Source: Capsicum annuum
Lineage: Eukaryota; Streptophyta; Magnoliopsida; Solanales; Solanaceae
Length of the DNA: 64,000 bases
Direction of reading: 5' to 3'
Assembly: GCF_002878395.1 (NCBI RefSeq)
Contig: NW_025861658.1
Location: forward strand, 405,250-469,249
A program made the translations under genes and the position numbers. The notes under the pieces are model-generated. The model made no database searches. It was not told where the DNA came from and saw only the letters and a list, made by a program, of their open reading frames with translations. This document shows, piece by piece, positions 25,255 to 37,325 of this stretch (its first letter is position 1; each line of letters starts with the position of its first letter).

Positions 25255-25427
25255 TTGTAACGACTCTCTAGGTTATTTCCTTGATTTATATGCATTTTCA
25301 GCTATTTGACCCTTCCCACAGCTGCTACAGGTCATTTATGACTTGCCGAAACTATTGGTATGGTGATTGGACAATATTTTTTATTTTAGGCTCATTTCCC
25401 TTTTTTGGAGCTTTCATTGTTTAGAAT
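25255..25427 (+). mobile_element. Short LTR of element I
   Basis: It starts TGTAACGACTCTCTAGG, a typical LTR start, and stops where an initiator-Met primer site begins. At about 173 bp it is short and may be internally deleted. 3'-internal sequence lies on its left and a primer site on its right, so it cannot be an ordinary outer LTR if both readings are right. Confidence 0.5.
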
Positions 25428-25441
25428 TTGGTCTCAGAGCC
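25428..25441 (+). other. Primer-binding site of element I (tRNA-iMet type)
   Basis: TTGGTCTCAGAGCC matches the initiator-Met site at all but one position, the best-preserved such site in the window. About 10 bp further on, the inverted integrase of J begins. Confidence 0.6.
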
Positions 25442-25450
25442 AAACTCCTA

Positions 25451-26220
25451 GTAAATGAACTCAGATGGAAATTAGTCCCTAAAACCTCGCTAGAACAACC
25501 TCCCAAAGTGATAGGAGAAATAGGTACCCCAATAAGATATGATCAAGATTGAAGTACCATCCAACTTCACGATCTCCTCAATGAACAGCTTGTCATAATC
25601 TTCAAAAGAGTAATTACTCCTCACAGGCAAAAAATAAGAAGACTTAGTCATTTTATCCACAATAAGCCAAACTAAATCAAACTGCTAGTGAGACCGTGTA
25701 AGACCCATAACAAAATCCATATTAATTATCTCCTATTTCCACACTGACATCTTAATATCCTAAGTCAACCCACCAAGCCTCATTACTCATTCCTCACTTG
25801 CTGACTCACTATGCATTTAGCCATAAAATTGGCCACATCCCTTTTCATGTTATTCCACCAATGAATCTCTTTAAGATCATGATACATTTTTGTTGAACAA
25901 AGATAAGTAGTATAATGTGACTCATGATCTTCAGCCAAATTTCTTCATCGCAACCCATCAACATCGGGAACACATAATCTTCCTTGGTATTTTAAGATAC
26001 CATCACCACCAATCTCAAACATCATTATTTTTTTATTACCTACATCCTTCTTAATTTGCATCAAAATAGGATCTAAAATATGTGTATCCTTTACCTCAGC
26101 ACTAAGAGATGACCTTACCACCTCTTGAACATTTACACCACGATCCTTGTAATCGATAAGAAAGACTTCTAGGTTATTCAAATGGTGAATATCCTTTACC
26201 AAAATCCACTTCCATCATCC
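25451..26220 (-). pseudogene. Fragment J integrase remnant
   Basis: The minus strand reads the integrase linker (MVKDIHHLNNLEVFLIDYKD at 26202, LCVPDVDGLR), a zinc-binding region (TKMYHDLKEIHWW) and the core (NMDFVMGLTRS, VDKMTKSSYFLPVRSNYSFE). The second catalytic Asp is replaced (IISYWGTYF). The sequence ends inside the core at about 25451, beside the primer site of element I, so this end is a breakpoint. Confidence 0.82.
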
Positions 26221-26650
26221 ACATAGGATAAGATTCCTATGGACAACCTACTAAGAGTATGAGTAACCACATTAGGTTTACCTAGATGATAGTAAACTCA
26301 TGTCATAGTCCTTGAGCAACTCAAGATATCTCCTTTGCCTGATATTTAGCTCTTTCTTAGTGAACACTTATTGCAGGCCCTTATGATCAGAATAAATATC
26401 AACATGGACACCATATAAATAATGCCACCAGATCTTTAATACAAACACCACGACCAACAATACCAAATCATAGGTTGGATAATTCCTCTCATGAACTTCC
26501 AAATGTCTAGAAGAATATGCAACCATCTTGCCATGCTGCATCAACACACAAACTATCCATACCCAGGATGCATCGCAATAGACAATAAAACTATCAGAGC
26601 CCTCAGGAAAAATTAAGACTAGAGCAAAAGTTAACTTATCCTTTAACTTT
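26221..26650 (-). pseudogene. Fragment J RNase H remnant
   Basis: Between the integrase linker and RT the minus strand carries RNase H sequence, including remnants of the CDAS block near 26570 and the tether region near 26300. It is broken by stops. Confidence 0.65.
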
Positions 26651-27270
26651 TAAAAACTACCCTCGAAAGTATCATACCACATAAATTTTATATTCTTTTG
26701 AGTCAACTTAGTCAATGAGGCAACAATAGAAGAGAAAATCTCCACAAACATTCTATATTAACCGGTTAAATTCAAGAAACTTAGGATGTCAATTGGAGTC
26801 CTGGGTCTAGGACACTTTTAAACCACTGCAACCTTTATGTGGATACACCATAATCCCTTTACTAAAAACGACATGTCCCAGATAAGTCAAAATATTTAGC
26901 CAAAACTAATACATAGAAAATTTTACATACAATCGTTGTTCTTTCAAGGTTTTCAACACAAAGCGAAGGTGATCGATATGATACACCTCGCTCTTAGAGT
27001 ATATCAAAATATCACTGATAAAGATAGTCGCAAAGAAATCCAAGAACTATTAGAAAATCTTATTCTTAAGGTCCATAAATATTTCCGAGGCATTGGTCAA
27101 ACCAAAGGACATCACGAATAACTCAAAATATCCTTATCGAGTTTGAAAGGTAGTCTTAAGAATATAAACCTCCTTAATCTTCAACTGATCATAACCAAAA
27201 CGAAGGTCAATCAGAGTAAAGAACTTAGCACCCTGAAGTGTATTGAATAGTAAGTTGATCGATAAGTCCT
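26651..27270 (-). pseudogene. Fragment J reverse transcriptase remnant
   Basis: On the minus strand the palm motif reads FLDFFATIFISDILIYSKS (about 26985-27045), so the first catalytic Asp of FIDD is Ser. The fragment ends abruptly near 27270, where gag of K starts on the other strand. No protease or gag of J is present. Confidence 0.8.
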
Positions 27271-28070
27271 ATTGATGTTAGCCCCACCATGTGGGAGCAT
27301 TTCTCTAAGGTTTTCTTGGACCTCTTCTTTCCTCAAGAATTGAGGGAGCCAAAGGCTAATGATTTTGTGAACTTATAGAAAAGAAAGATGTCCATTCAAG
27401 ATTATTCCTTGAGATTATTGTCAAGGTATGATCCAGGGATGGTGTTTAGTATAAGGGATAGAATGCATAAGTTTGTTTTGGGGTTGTCCCTTGAGATAAA
27501 TCTTGAGAGTAAGACATCCTTATTAATTGAGAACATGGATATCTTTAGGTTGATTATGTATATGCAATAAGTGTAAGAATAGAAATAAATCAAGTTAAGG
27601 TTAGTGAGAGACAAGGAAAGAAATTTAGTCCTTTTGAGTTTAGTGGTGCACATGATGGTAAGTGGCTACAAAAAAAGTAGGGGAGTTCGGGTTCGTTCTC
27701 CTCATCTAGTTTTTTCTCTCCATACCCAAAGTTTTTGGGTGGTCATTGGTCTTAGTTTAGTGGTAGGTCTTGGGCACAAGGTGTCCAATTTTAGCCTAGT
27801 AGTGTTGAGTGAGCTCCACCCTGCCTCCTTGCAGATTTTGTGGTTAGAGTCATAATAATCAGTGTTCTAAGAGGAGAGAAAGATGTTTTTATTATGGTCA
27901 GGTTGAGTAGATACAGTGGTATTACCCCTCTCGAGTGGCTTCTTCGGCTAATAGAGCCCATAGTGATACTCCATCTACTCTTACACCAAAGGGTGCTATG
28001 TCTTCTTCTGGTTCTATTTTGGGTACCGCTGCTGACCAGAATTATTTGTATTAACTTGCTACTTTCAAGG
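27271..28070 (+). pseudogene. Fragment K gag remnant
   Basis: It begins mid-gag with MWEHFSKVFLDLFFPQELRE (about 27293) and continues with KMSIQDYSLRLLSRYDPGM (27388) and FVLGLSLEIN. A damaged Cys/His cluster reads CRFCG, a stop, then SHNNQC near 27835. The N-terminal part of gag is missing. Stops include TAA and TAG where Gln is expected (after MYMQ near 27565), but also others not explained by C-to-T. Confidence 0.8.
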
Positions 28071-28560
28071 ATTCTAAGGTATCTCCTGATGTTGTCATAG
28101 GTATGTTAAAACTTTTATCTTGTGATGTGTATTGCTTGTTTGTATTAGGGTCCACCCTTTCTTATATGACCTAGTATGTGGTTGTACATCTTGATTGTGT
28201 CCTAAGAGTCGATCAGTCGCTTTTTTGTTTCTACCACAGTAGGAGACTCTGTAGTTGTTAAAAGATTCTATAAGGGGTGTGTGATATCTGTTGGTGGTTG
28301 AAATACTCTTATTGACTTGATAGAGTTGGACATGGTTGAGTTTGATGTTATCCTATGGATGGATTGGTTTTATTCTTACTATGATTCCTTAGATTGTTGG
28401 ACCCATAAATTCATGTTTCAATTCCCTAATGAACCGATCATTATATGGGAAGGTGGTTCCTTAGTTCCTCAGAGAAGGTTCATTTCTTATCTCAAGGCTT
28501 GAAAGTTACTTTCAAAGGGGTGTTTGTATCATTTGGTCCGAGTTAAAGATTATAACTTGG
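28071..28560 (+). pseudogene. Fragment K protease remnant
   Basis: The active-site region near 28140 reads FVLGSTLSYMT, with the catalytic Asp lost. The 28317-28502 stretch reads MVEFDVILWMDWFYSYYDSL and leads into FISYLKA and the RT linker (MYHLVRVKDYNL). Confidence 0.78.
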
Positions 28561-29400
28561 AAGAGCCTGCTCTAGAATCAATTCCCATGGTTATTGAGTT
28601 TCTCGAGGTATTTCCAAATGATCTTCCTAATTTTCCTCAGTATATAGAAATTAATTTTGGGATTGATCATACCGGGACACTTATACGATCTCTATTCCTC
28701 ATTATTGAATGGATCCGATGGAGTTGAAAGAATTTCTGGATAAATTGAAGGACATCTTAGATAAAGGTTTTATCCTACCTAGTATGTCTCTGTGGGGTAC
28801 TCTCGTGTTATTTATGTGCAAGAATAATGGTTTCCATCATATGTGCATTGATTATTGCCAGCTGAACAAAGTGAACGTAAAGAATAAGCATCCTCTTTGT
28901 AGGATCAGTGATTTGTTCTATCAACTTGAGGGTGTGAAGTGTTTCTCTTAGTTTAATCTTAGAATGGGTTATCATACATTCAGATTAGAGAAGTGGATAT
29001 CTCGAAGACTGCCATTAGAACTCGATATGGTCACTATGAGTTCCTTGTCATGTCTTTTGGGTTGACCAATGTCCCGACGATATTCATGGACTTGATGAAC
29101 AGAGTCTTCCATCCGTTCTTAGACATGTTTACCATTGTCCTTATTAATGATATCTTAGTCAATTTTAAAAGTGACGCAGATCACATAGATCACCTTTATG
29201 TAGTGAAAATTTTAAAGATTATCATTTGTATTCCAAATTATCAAAGTGTGATTTTTGGTTGAAAGCCATAGATTTTCTTAGTCATGTCATCTCTAGTGAA
29301 GGGATCATGGTAGATCGCCAAAAGGTCTTAGAGTGTCCTAGACCTATGACGCCGATAGATATTCAAATCTTCTTGGGTCTAACCTGAAACTATAGAAGGT
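28561..29400 (+). pseudogene. Fragment K reverse transcriptase remnant
   Basis: Conserved blocks appear in order: MVIEFLEVFPNDLPNFPQ, LKDILDKGFILPSMS, NKVNVKNKHPLCRISDLFYQ, ISKTAIRTRYGHYEFLVMSF (28993) and FTIVLINDILVNFKSD (about 29130). The catalytic box is LIND instead of FIDD. This is one of the better-kept RT regions in the window, with three overlapping open stretches between 28524 and 29262. Confidence 0.88.
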
Positions 29401-29985
29401 TTGTGGAGTGTTTTTCCATAATATTAGCTCCGTTAACCAATTTGACCCAAAAAAAGGTCAACTTCTTATGGTCTGATATGTGTGAGGGTAGTTCTGAGAT
29501 GTTTAAAAATAATTTGGCTTCAACACTTATTTTGACCTTGCCCGAGGGTAATTATAGTTTTGTAGTACATTATGATGCTTCTCGTATTGGTCATGGTTGT
29601 GTGTTGATTCAATATGATAGGGTGGTGGCCTATTCTTCTAGGAAATTGAAAGTTGATGAGAAGAATTACCCTACTCATGACTTAGAGTTATTAGATGTAG
29701 TCTTCGCATTGAAGATTTGGAGGAATTATCTTTATGGTTTTCATGTTGATATCTTTTTTAGTCATAAGAGCCTTTAATATGTGTTTACACAAAAAGACTT
29801 GAAGCTCCATCAAAGAAGGTGGCTTCAGTTATTGAAAAACTTTGATATGGTCTTTATTACCATCCCGGTAAGGAGAATATAGTCGCCGATGATCTGAGGA
29901 TATTATCCATAGGATGTTTGGCCCATATAGATACGGATAAACAAGAAATGGTGAGGGATATTCACCATTTGGAAAATCTTAAATT
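29401..29985 (+). pseudogene. Fragment K RNase H remnant
   Basis: A 124-codon open stretch (29403-29777) reads [54 protein letters not shown] and [11 protein letters not shown]. The first Asp and the Glu are kept, while the Asp of the TDHKSL block is Ser. The fragment ends at the integrase linker (MVRDIHHLENLKF) at about 29985, where inverted gag of D begins. Confidence 0.88.
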
Positions 29986-31440
29986 TTGACTTACGGGACT
30001 GACACCAAAGTCTACAACTATGTAAGGAATCACAAAACAAAGTGAAGCTCCAGGGTCTAACAATGAATAAATATGAAGATAGAATACTTGTAATGTATCT
30101 ATAACCACATCAGGAGAACTCTTATAATCATGTAGAGTCTGGAGAGCATACGCTTCCCACTGGTCGCACTAGAGGTGGAGCCTTGCTGAGTCAAGTGATC
30201 TGCTGTAGCTGATAAAAAGTTGGATTATCCCTGCAGATGAAAATCCTTTCCCTTATGGACAACCCCCGGGAAATCCTTAATTATTTGGCCTATATTTCCA
30301 CATCCAAAACATACATCACTACCTTCCATGTACTCACCCTTGAGGTTCTTACCATATTTCCTACAAAATGGATTGGTGCGACCAGTGTTTATGCTACCAT
30401 AGGACATAGAGCCTGGTTATCTATCCTGATTGTCCTGCCTAAACTTAGGAACAGGCACACTAGCTGAAGATGGGGATGGATCAAAAAATTTCTAGTGGAA
30501 CTAAGAATGACTCCCACCATCAAACCTTTGGTGTGAGAAGTTGAAGCTACTAGTTTTCGCCCTCTTATTATCTCTTTCCTTCTCTTTAAGCTTCTCTTCC
30601 TCAAATTGCTGAGCATGAACCATCAGCCAAGAAAGGTCCATCTTCTTAATTAACATAGTTGTTCTACACTCCTTGAATACACTATCTAACACACTAGAAA
30701 AAAAATTCACTCATTCCAGCCTTAGAATCATCCACAATAGTCGGAGCATACCTCACTAACTGAGTAAACTTGAGTGAATAATCCTTCACACTCATGTTAC
30801 CTTTCTTCAAATTGATGAACTACAAAACCTTAGCCTCCCTCAACTCTAGTGGGAAGAATATGTCTAAGAAAGTCATGGCAAACTTCTTCTACTCTATAGG
30901 TATTTCTTCAACACCTCTATCCTTCTTTCACCGATTAAACCAATTGTGATCTACTCCCTACAACTGGTAAGAAGCTAAATCAACACTCTCACTAGAAGTA
31001 ACACCCATAATGTCCATCAATTTATGCACACCATCCAGAAACTCCTATGGATCATCCTCGGACTTAGATCCAGAAAATAATGAAGGATTCATTCGATTGA
31101 AGTCTCATACCTAGATGCAGTTGTATTCATTATTAGATTGGATGGGGTAATAGCCTGCTTGAGCAGCCACAGTCTGGGTAAAAATATTAAAAGTGGTCCT
31201 GAATTTGGCAAGGAAAATATGATTGATCAGGGGATCTTCCTGAACAGGTGGTGGTGTTGGCTAATCCCCATTTTTTCATTCGTTGTTTCTTCAGTAAGTA
31301 TCTTTAAATGTATGAAAGACGAGTTATAATAAAGGAATTCAATGGAGCTTATGCTCTTTTGCAAGACATGAATATTAAAAGAAGGGAAACTTTCCTCTAA
31401 CATCTCATAGCCCTTTGCCCATAATTGTGGCGCGCTTCAC
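29986..31440 (-). pseudogene. Element D gag remnant
   Basis: The minus strand reads a gag C-terminus: EEEKLKEKERDNKRAKTSS (30710-30501) and a zinc knuckle in CFGCGNIGQIIKDFP (about 30280-30320), where His is Gln and the last Cys is Phe. The capsid part lies at 30700-31100. The left end (29986-30130) reaches the start of protease and is cut at the junction with K. It lies directly downstream, in element orientation, of the primer site at 31501. Confidence 0.8.
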
Positions 31441-31500
31441 ACCCATGTACAAGACTCTACTTAATGGAACTTTTAGACAACCTAGGAAATTTTAAAACCT

Positions 31501-31518
31501 TAGGCTCTGATACATGTT
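31501..31518 (-). other. Primer-binding site beside LTR D (tRNA-iMet type)
   Basis: In element orientation it reads TGTATCAGAGCCTAAGG, close to the initiator-Met site, immediately downstream of the LTR end. It identifies 31520-33684 as the 5' LTR of the gag at 29986-31440. Confidence 0.72.
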
Positions 31519-31519
31519 T

Positions 31520-33684
31520 GTCATGCCCCAAAGCTACCCCCTAGTGGTAACACGGTGCCTAAGGCCACATGTGACCCCAAGCTTGCCCATGATTTTGTAG
31601 TTGTTGTGTGAGAACTAAATAAAGTAATACTAGACCATCATAGGCAAATGATAAATTGATCAAATATTGTTAAGATGTACTACTAAAACAACACTTAACA
31701 TGTCAAAAATGTTGATAAAATAGAAAAATAGTTTGAGTGTAAAAATATTTGTGTATCTAAAGATCTAAAAATCTGAATGCCTTTAAAACATGAGAATTTG
31801 ATGGTACAAGCCCCCAACAAACTTCGACTGACTCAAATGAAGGAAATATTAAAAATAACTATAAATTCTTGTCCATAATTGATGAGGAATCATCGCGACT
31901 ACTGTTGAGTGGTACTGATCTAACTTAGGGAGATTGGGGAACTGAGCGTCTGATCCTATATTATGAAATCAATATAGCGTAAAAGAGAGTATGCGGTCAG
32001 TACTTTGAATGAACCTGCACGTGAGAAAGGGACTAACTTAAATGCATATGGATAATGAACATAAATGCATTAACATGTTAAATGAATACAATTCTATGTA
32101 AAACATGTACTTAAGTAATATTTAAAACTGACTGACTTAATAGCGAATAAACTGAACACTTGGTCATTTAAACCTGAGTTGATAAACTCTTGATATAGAA
32201 CTGAAATATGAGAGATATTATGTAACCGACATGCCCTAATCTGAGCTAATCGAGGTCCAAACTTTAACCCCAGTTGAAAGAGTGTTAGTCCCTTGGAACA
32301 AGTACCGACAATGGTTGTGTGGATCCATTAAATTGGAGTCCTGAAGGACTAGGATGTCACCCTCGATTTGAAGGTAACCCTAAGAGAGTGTTAACCCTTA
32401 ACTGGTATAAAGACCTATCAAAACCTACACTGGCTACAAAGTTTTGGAACTTAGGTTTTGCTAATAAAGGTCATACCCTCGACTAGAAGGTAAGCCCCCA
32501 TCCCTGGGATCACTCAGTGCTAAATCCTACTCCTAACTAAACTGACACTACTACTGATTAACGTCAACTACACATCAAAACTAATAAAGCTTAATATGAT
32601 CATGGCTAACTGAGTATGATAATAAAACCATGATCTGACTAACTTTTTGCTTGAAAATGGAAACATGTATAAACAGATAGGTATCGGGTGTTCATAACCC
32701 TCCAACAATGAATATTACTTCAAATACAATGACATTATTTAACTACATTGTCCTAAAATTCCTGATTTAGAGACCCAAAACATAGAATATATCTCCTAAC
32801 AAATAAAATCCATGATTTTAGTATGGGGATATTTTAAACTTAGGAGGACAATATGCTCACATGGTTTAATTAATAAATTGGTAGATTAACATGGTGTCAA
32901 CTGAAAATAATATCGTTGATTGAAATTTAAAGCATCTAATAACATAATTCAAATCGGTAAACATATTGGCATGGCCTTAATTCAAAACTACTCGAACAAG
33001 ATTGAGTAAATTCATTCTTAACATTGGAATTTCATAAAAAGAAGAAAAAGGGTTTATAAACAAAATACAAGGGTTCTTGGATCTAAATGGATGGAAGAAG
33101 CTCATTGTTGAATGCCCCACATAGATAAATTGCTGGAATTCTTGAAGAAGACTTGGAATTGGGACCTTCAATGGTCGAATCTTTGGGAAGAAGCTTGAAA
33201 TTTTGTGTTCTTGGGATTAGGGAATGGTTGACATTTAGGGATTGGGGGAAAAAAAACCCTTGGGCTTTATGTGATATTGCAGGAAAACATAGCCTCCGTG
33301 TCACGGAGGCTATCATAGAGACTAGCCACTATGACACGGCATGTATCGCAGCGACTAACCTCCATGACACATCGTGTATCACATAGATCCAGCCTCTGTG
33401 GCATGCCTAAATCATGAGGGTACTCTGCCTCGATGGTCCAAAAACACCTCGAACCTATTCCAAAAATTCTGAAACTCTTTCGGATAACCCTTTAACACTT
33501 CTAAATACATTTCAACACAAAAATTGATGTTTTAAAGTCGGGAAAGCCAAAAATAAAATGTTTGAAATCTTGGGTTGTTAAAATCGTTAAGTCCCTTGTA
33601 CTTAGTGTTAAAATAATGACTTTGGACCCATTAAACATACTACTAGTAGCTGGAAACTTGTCTAGGATTTTGTGGGGTATTACA
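31520..33684 (-). mobile_element. LTR D, with internal sequence on both sides
   Basis: This 2.17-kb LTR starts TGTCATGCCCC on the plus strand and ends TATTACA. The left neighbour is a primer site plus gag; the right neighbour is a polypurine tract plus integrase. Both are in the same orientation, so the LTR is at once a 5' and a 3' LTR. Related LTRs are 45480-47949 and, inverted, 57053-59536. U3 holds a 25-bp palindrome at 33289-33313. Confidence 0.82.
33289..33313. repeat. 25-bp perfect palindrome in U3 of LTR D
   Basis: Arms ATAGCCTCCGTG (33289-33300) and CACGGAGGCTAT (33302-33313) flank a single T. Weaker copies (CCTCCATGACAC at 33359, AGCCTCTGTGGCAT at 33391) follow within 110 bp. Confidence 0.9.
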
Positions 33685-33700
33685 ATATCTACCCCGTGGT
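33685..33700 (-). other. Polypurine tract on the right of LTR D
   Basis: The plus strand reads ATATCTACCCCGTGG, the reverse complement of a GGGGTAGATAT-type tract, followed by the ATCATTCATCACGAAATGAG block typical of the 3' end of these elements. Confidence 0.7.
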
Positions 33701-35334
33701 ATCATTCATCACGAAATGAGCTATTTAATCTAAGATTCTAAAAAACATGATGCATGGACTGAATTAAATTTAAAAATATATGCTATGACATAAGGATGGT
33801 TGGATAGCTAAGATAGAGAATAAGAGAATTAATTAAGGAAAACCATTACCTCACGCTTGATCTGAATTCGTAAATAAAAATTGAGGATACTAGGCTCGCA
33901 TATATACTTTTTCTTCCCAAGTAGCTCCCGCAACAGACTGATTTCTCCATAAAACCTTAACCAAAGGGACTTTCTTATTCCTCAACATTAGAGTCTGGCG
34001 GTCATGGATCTCCATTTTATTTCTTCATAGAAAAGACTATATTTTACATCAACACTCTTTAAAGGAACAACAAAAGTTGATTCACGAATAAATTTCCTTA
34101 GAAAAAAACATGAAACACCGAATGAACTGATGCCAAAGTTGTAGGCAACTCTAACTCATAAGCTACCTTCTCAAAATGGCTTAAAATCCTATATGGGACA
34201 ACATAGCAGCAAATGAGCTCCTCCTTATTACCAAACCTATTCACCACTTTCATAGGAGATATTTTAAAATAAACCAAGTCACCAACGTCAAACTCAAAAT
34301 ATTTTCTCCTCACATTGGCTTAAGATTCATTATGACTTTGGGTTGTCTTTAGCCTTTTGCGGATTAAATGAACTTTATCCATTGTCTCATATATTAAATC
34401 TAGCCCTACAAATACAACCTCACCTACTTATAACCAACAAATAAGAGATCTACATCTCCTTCCATGGAGAGCCTCAAATATAGTGATAGTTGTTGTATGC
34501 AAACTCAATCAAAGGTATGTGATCATCCCAACTACTCTTAAACTAGATAAAACTATCCCTAAACATGGCTTGTAATATCTAAATGATCCGTTATGTCAGA
34601 CGATCTGTCTGAGTTTGTAAAGATAAACTTAGGTACCATGACCTTTATGAAAAGCCTTCCAAAAGTGAGAGGTGAACTGAGTATCACTGTCTAAGATAAT
34701 GGTCAACAGAACCCCATGAAACTTTACCAACTCTCTAATATAGAGTCCAGAACAATCCTTGGCTGAATATGAAGTATGAACTGGTAAGAAATGGGCTTAC
34801 TTGGTCATTCTATCCATAATAACGCAAATCGGATCATTATGACGACGCTTACGAGGTAACCCCACCACAAAATCCATGTTCACCACCTTCTACTTCTAAG
34901 TGGGAATGCTGAACTCCTAAATTGTACCACTAGTCCTTTGGTGCTCAACCTTAACCTACTGACAATTCAAACACTTAGCCACAACTTCTGCAATATCTTT
35001 CTTTATACCACTCCACCAATATATTTCCTGCAAATTATTGTACATATTAGTGGCTCCTAGGTGAATAAAATATCATGCACCATGCGCTTTAGATAATATT
35101 CATTATTCCAAACCATCAACACAACGAATAAATAACCTGCCTTAATAATAAAGCACACTATCTCTCCCCTAGGAGAAAACCTACACCTTCTGATCCTAAA
35201 CTGCCTCCTTCAACTTTACTAAAATAGGATCCTATTCTTATTTTTCTTAAACTTCTACCTCCAATGAATATTTTGTACCATTTTGAACCCATACACTACG
35301 TTCGACAGAATCAACTGGCCAAACAACTAACCTA
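33701..35334 (-). pseudogene. Integrase and 3' end of the element right of LTR D
   Basis: The minus strand reads the integrase C-terminus (YFEFDVGDLVYFKISPMKVV, then PYRILSHFEKVAYELELP, at 34313-34098) and chromodomain-side sequence near 33900-33960. Decayed core sequence continues to about 35330. No RT or RNase H follows; the pol is cut near 35335. Together with the gag left of the LTR, this gives a pol-LTR-gag order. Confidence 0.8.
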
Positions 35335-36740
35335 GCAAGCTGATGAACCATACAGTATAGGCATGGACCCGATAAAAATCATTATCTCACTGAATAATCT
35401 CAACACAATGCTTCATGCATGATAATAATCAACGACTCACAAGTATGCTTGAAGGCTAGTCACAAATATCCAACGCGCTTATAAGACAGAGCAAATCAAG
35501 TCTATAGTAGAGTTAATCCAACACTATAAAAATAGACGTGTGAATTAAAAAAAACAATCAAGACACAACTCATAGTCAGATAATATAGATGTACATTCAT
35601 AACACTTAAACTCACAAAATAAGCAACAACCCTCTCCATATCAATCCATTTTAAGTTATTTAGATACATCACTCACACTTAAAATAATTTGGTCTATAAT
35701 AATCAAGAACAATCATATTCAACAATTAAACCCAATCATCAATCAAAAATATATCCAAAGATCAATCAATCAAGTATCCATTTTAGGAGTACACAATCTA
35801 CTAGAATCAATGTCTACACTTACATTTGGCATAGTAATTTTATCTATCAATCTTTCCCTCTTTCATTCCCTTCAAAGAGGGTAGATTTAGTCCCTAAGTA
35901 GTAACCCTTAAATTTAAGATATCATTAAGTATGAGAAACTAGTTCATTAGTCAATTTTCAAACAACTTGACATTATTCACTTACAATTCTATCTTGAGTC
36001 ATACACCTATATAGATCTTACTTCCTAGAACTTAGCCAAACTTTACTTTGGGTTGTTAAGTTACGACATCACATTCTATTATCATGATCAGTTCTCCTAA
36101 CTATCTTTCAACAAGAATATCTCATATTCGAAACACACACAACATCGGATTCATCCTTTTCTAAGGTATTAAACACTAATTTTATATATTACAAGCTCAC
36201 CTAATTTGTATATTATTAGCCACAATTACTTAATAAAATGCCAAACCATCGAGTAATTCAAGTACATAGAAACACAAAAAAGTGATCCATACAACACTAC
36301 GACACTCAATTAGATCCTTATTACAGCGGTTCCATATTTTATATATCCTAACTTCATGTATGTAGGCCTATACATTAAGTCTCCCAAAAATTATAGTTAT
36401 TACACGTCTCTAACCCAAGTCTACTATGTATTAAACCATAACCTACCACAACTGAAGATCTTGAAGCAAGAAAGTCACACTAAAGTTGCTCTTTTCTTTT
36501 CTCCATACCTTAATTTGTCCAATCACTTATAAATCTAAATATTAGAGAAGTATTTAATTAATTAATCTTTGAATATCTATTTTGGGAATTCAACCAACTA
36601 AGTTTATCCTTATTCATGGTCTAAAACATTACCCCAATGGTGAATTAACCATTTATCAGTTCTATCATACTCAACCCATCTTCATTAATAAAGTTTAAAA
36701 CCTATAAATACCATTTTTATTAAATATAAGGTCCCCAACC
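35335..36740. other. Unassigned AT-rich stretch
   Basis: No convincing reading frame, pol motif or RNA gene is seen. The texture (AT-rich, T/C-rich on the plus strand) recalls a minus-strand LTR body, but I cannot pair it with another copy in the window. The 70-codon open stretch at 35689-35901 looks like chance. Confidence 0.3.
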
Positions 36741-37325
36741 ATAAATTTTATGTTTTTTGGGTAAGTAAAATTTTATTTGCCTAGTGATTATTACAAAACA
36801 AAAGAAATCAGTAGTCCTGAGCAATACGACTTCATGACTTGGTAAAAACATATATAACAATACCTTAACTAACTACTCTACCTAAGGCAACATATTATGA
36901 TAAAACATTTTATGTGCTAATTTGCCTTGGTTGATTCCTCTACCATGTACAACATGCATAACCTGTTTGACAATTATATGGGTTGGTCTTTGCTTGAGTT
37001 GAAACACCCTTGCGTTTCATTCCAACAACATTGAATAATCAATACTAGCAAATGTCATTGTATAAACTTGTAAAGTAATACCTCTGTCTTTTATAAACTA
37101 TAATACCCATTATATCTCATCTGCCATTTCATACTAGTTCTACTAATTCACTGCCAGTGCAGTAAGTGATTCCATATACTTACAAAAAATGTACACTCGA
37201 AAAACATATGATCTATGTCCTTATCCTTATTTTCACATAAACGGCTGGTAATGAGTCAACTAAGCCCCACTTTGCCAGTCAAGACTTGGTGGCTAATGTG
37301 CTAGGGTTTCATAGCACAATCAATT
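36741..37325 (-). pseudogene. LINE 3' fragment with zinc-binding RT domain
   Basis: The minus strand at about 37290-37130 reads LCENKDKDIDHMFF followed by more of the zf-RVT region found at the C-terminus of plant LINE reverse transcriptases (Cys and the D-x-x-H-x-F block). Only the last few hundred bases of the element remain. No clear poly(A) tail is left at the 36741 end. This is the only non-LTR element I see. Confidence 0.6.

Noticed and set aside
35689..35901. 70-codon open stretch in the unassigned region
   Set aside because: No motif, no neighbour in frame, and a length expected by chance.
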